Origin: Saccharicrinis sp041595375
GTDB lineage: Bacteria; Bacteroidota; Bacteroidia; Bacteroidales; Marinilabiliaceae
NCBI GenBank assembly: GCA_041595375.1
Contig: JBFHKL010000080.1
Coordinates: 1 to 15,227, forward strand
Length of the DNA stretch: 15,227 bases
Direction: 5' to 3'
Part shown: positions 13,480 to 15,227 of the stretch, in pieces
Layout: each line of letters opens with the position of its first letter
Numbering within the stretch: position 1 is the first letter of the stretch
The notes under the pieces: generated by a model
Databases searched by the model: none
What the model was told of the DNA's origin: nothing
The model's input: only the letters and a program-made list of their open reading frames with translations
Translations under genes and position numbers: made by a program

Positions 13480-15227
13480 ATGACAAAAAAAGCAGAACAT
13501 AATTTAACAAACAGGCAAATGGTAAAATTTGTTACAGGTATTTTATTTTTAATACAGGTCACATATATCAATGCTGCTAACTATACAGTTTCTTCTGCTT
13601 CGGATATTGAGGACTTAAATGAAGTATTGAGTGCTGGTGATACTATTAAAATGGCGGCGGGAACGTGGGCTAACCAGAATATTGTTTTTGAAGGTACAGG
13701 TACCGAAGAGAGTTGGATTGTGTTAATACCGGAATCGGTTAATTCAGTTGCCTTAACAGGAACATCTACCTTAAATATTTATGGTGAATATCTGGAAGTA
13801 AACGGGCTTAATTTTGAAGATGGTTACTCTGCAGATGGTGCTGTAATAGAATTTAGAAATAGTTCATCAGAATTAGCCAATAATTGTAGATTAACCAATT
13901 GCAGTATTACCGATTATAATTCGGATAGTAGTGATGACGAATATAAATGGATCTCTATTTATGGATTATATAACCGCGTAGATCATTGTTCTTTTAGTGG
14001 AAAGAATAATTCAGGAGCTACTATGGTGGTATGGTTAGGAAATGACACACCTAATTATACACAGATAGATCATAACTATTTTGGTTCTCGTGCTGATTTA
14101 GGTGAAAATGGTGGAGAGACAATAAGGATTGGTACCAGTACCAACAGTATGGAGGAGTCTTATGCCACTGTGGAATACAATGTTTTTGAAGAGTGCGATG
14201 GAGAAATAGAGATCATATCTAATAAATCTTGTTTTAATACTTATAGGTACAATACATTTATTGATTGTGATGGATGTTTAACCTTACGACATGGTAATGA
14301 TTGTTCGGTTTATGGTAATTATTTTTTTGGCGAAGAAAAATCATCAGGTGGTGTTCGCATTATTGGTGAGAGGCATGAGGTATACAATAATTACTTTGAA
14401 GGATTAAAAGGAGATGGTTACCGTTCTGCTATTTGTTTTATGAATGGCATAGAAGATTCTGCGTTGAATGGATATTTTCAAGTTAAAGATGCCGTTGTTG
14501 CTTTTAATACTATTGTTGAATGTGAAGTGCCTGTGACTATCGGAGCCGGAGAAGATGATGAAAAAACATTGGCCCCAGATGGATGTGTTTTTGCCAACAA
14601 CGTAATAGATAAAACTACCGGTGATGTGAATATTGAGTTTGAAGATACACCTACCAATATGACCTGGGAAGGAAATGTGGTTAATGCAGATTCAGAGGAT
14701 GAAGCGATTACTTCAGGTTTTGTTTTTGCTGATCCTGATTTAGAATATGATGATCAATTATGGCGTCTTACTACATCAAGTATTTTAATAGATGCTTCGG
14801 AAGGTGAATATGATGAGATTGTTGAAGATGTAGATGGTCAGGATAGAGATAATTCAAAAGATGTTGGTTGCGATGAGTATAGTAATGAAGAGATTGAGCG
14901 AACTCCTTTGTCCAAAGAAGATGTAGGCCCTTATACAGAAGAAGAGGAAGAGGATGTTGATAATTCAATCTATACTGTCGCAGAGGTGATTGATGATATG
15001 GTTTATTTTCAGGTTGATGGAAGTAATTTATCCTTTTCGGTAAGTAATACTTCTTATCTGCCTATTGATTTTATGTTGTTCGATCTTTCGGGCAGAGTCA
15101 TACAAAAAGGAACCATAAATGAGGATTTTTATCAAATTAGTTTGCCTACCAGGCAACAAATGCTGCTTGTATCTTTTATATCACAATCAAAATATATACA
15201 GAGTAATAAATTGTTAACCCAAACAGG
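13480..15227 (+). CDS. PL6-family polysaccharide lyase with type IX sorting domain (3' end at window edge)
   Basis: The frame is open from the ATG at 13480 to the last base: 582 codons plus two bases, with no stop in the window. A second start at 13519 (Met14) gives a neater signal peptide (MVKFVTGILFLIQVTYINA). The beta-helix body matches PL6 (alginate lyase/chondroitinase B): NGGETIRIG (210-218), ECDGEIEIISNKS with E242, E244 and catalytic K249, CLTLRHGN with R270, then GGVRIIGERHEVYNNYF and GYRSAI. K249 and R270 lie in the positions of the base/acid pair known in chondroitinase B, and the two glutamates in those of its calcium ligands. After an acidic linker (about 487-494), residues ~500-582 resemble the type IX secretion C-terminal domain (MLFDLSGRVIQKG, LLVSFIS), implying export to the cell surface. 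It should cleave alginate or a dermatan-type polymer by beta-elimination; which one is not decidable here. Confidence 0.9.
   Translation, partial: MTKKAEHNLTNRQMVKFVTGILFLIQVTYINAANYTVSSASDIEDLNEVLSAGDTIKMAAGTWANQNIVFEGTGTEESWIVLIPESVNSVALTGTSTLNIYGEYLEVNGLNFEDGYSADGAVIEFRNSSSELANNCRLTNCSITDYNSDSSDDEYKWISIYGLYNRVDHCSFSGKNNSGATMVVWLGNDTPNYTQIDHNYFGSRADLGENGGETIRIGTSTNSMEESYATVEYNVFEECDGEIEIISNKSCFNTYRYNTFIDCDGCLTLRHGNDCSVYGNYFFGEEKSSGGVRIIGERHEVYNNYFEGLKGDGYRSAICFMNGIEDSALNGYFQVKDAVVAFNTIVECEVPVTIGAGEDDEKTLAPDGCVFANNVIDKTTGDVNIEFEDTPTNMTWEGNVVNADSEDEAITSGFVFADPDLEYDDQLWRLTTSSILIDASEGEYDEIVEDVDGQDRDNSKDVGCDEYSNEEIERTPLSKEDVGPYTEEEEEDVDNSIYTVAEVIDDMVYFQVDGSNLSFSVSNTSYLPIDFMLFDLSGRVIQKGTINEDFYQISLPTRQQMLLVSFISQSKYIQSNKLLTQT

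Noticed and set aside
14771..14968. 65-residue minus-strand ORF, rich in His and Leu
   Set aside because: It is antisense to the acidic linker of the PL6 protein; the His/Leu bias is the complement of Asp/Glu codons.

Overview
The window looks like part of the chromosome of an AT-rich Bacteroidota bacterium, probably a marine or sediment polysaccharide degrader of the Marinilabiliales type (lineage inferred). Supporting signs are: several good matches to the Bacteroidota -7 promoter box TAnnTTTG; no Shine-Dalgarno sequences; LytTR-type two-component genes beside a MacB-type permease; a type IX secretion sorting domain on a secreted enzyme; lipoproteins with Bacteroidota-like N-termini; and a KduI/short-chain dehydrogenase/DUF4861 gene set. 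There are no RNA genes, insertion sequences or CRISPR arrays that I can recognise.

Layout. Positions 1-2977: the 3' end of a MacB-like ABC transporter permease, then a LytS-type histidine kinase and a LytTR response regulator. Positions 3107-7447: a uronate-catabolism block. A LacI-type regulator is followed by kduI, kduD and a DUF4861 lipoprotein. A 16-bp operator core occurs both at the lacI promoter (as a two-operator inverted repeat) and before kduD. An intrinsic-terminator hairpin sits between kduD and the DUF4861 gene, and another follows the latter. Positions 7563-7757: a compact unit with promoter box, a 32-codon membrane miniprotein ORF and a terminator. Positions 7918-8100 (minus): a small zinc-ribbon protein. 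Positions 8267-9379: a beta-helix lipoprotein of unknown function. Positions 9385-9478: a heptamer repeat hairpin between convergent genes. Positions 9480-10028 (minus): a DJ-1/PfpI protein. Positions 10029-10619: noncoding DNA with a minus-strand terminator-like hairpin. Positions 10620-13097: an acyl-activating enzyme/ACP/PlsC acyltransferase fusion broken by one in-frame TAA codon. Position 13480 to the window end: a PL6-family polysaccharide lyase with a type IX sorting domain, still open at the edge and preceded by two GntR/UxuR-like palindromes.

How it fits together. The PL6 enzyme would cleave a uronate polysaccharide (alginate or a dermatan-like glycosaminoglycan) outside the cell or at its surface, producing unsaturated uronates. 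KduI and the KduD-like dehydrogenase process 4-deoxy-5-keto-uronate to 2-keto-3-deoxygluconate in the cytoplasm. The lyase and the kdu genes carry different operator types, so two regulators probably act: the LacI protein encoded here, and a GntR-type protein expected outside the window. The clearest anomalies are the nonsense codon in the acyltransferase fusion, the paired LacI operators, the heptamer repeat hairpin and the free-standing miniprotein gene.
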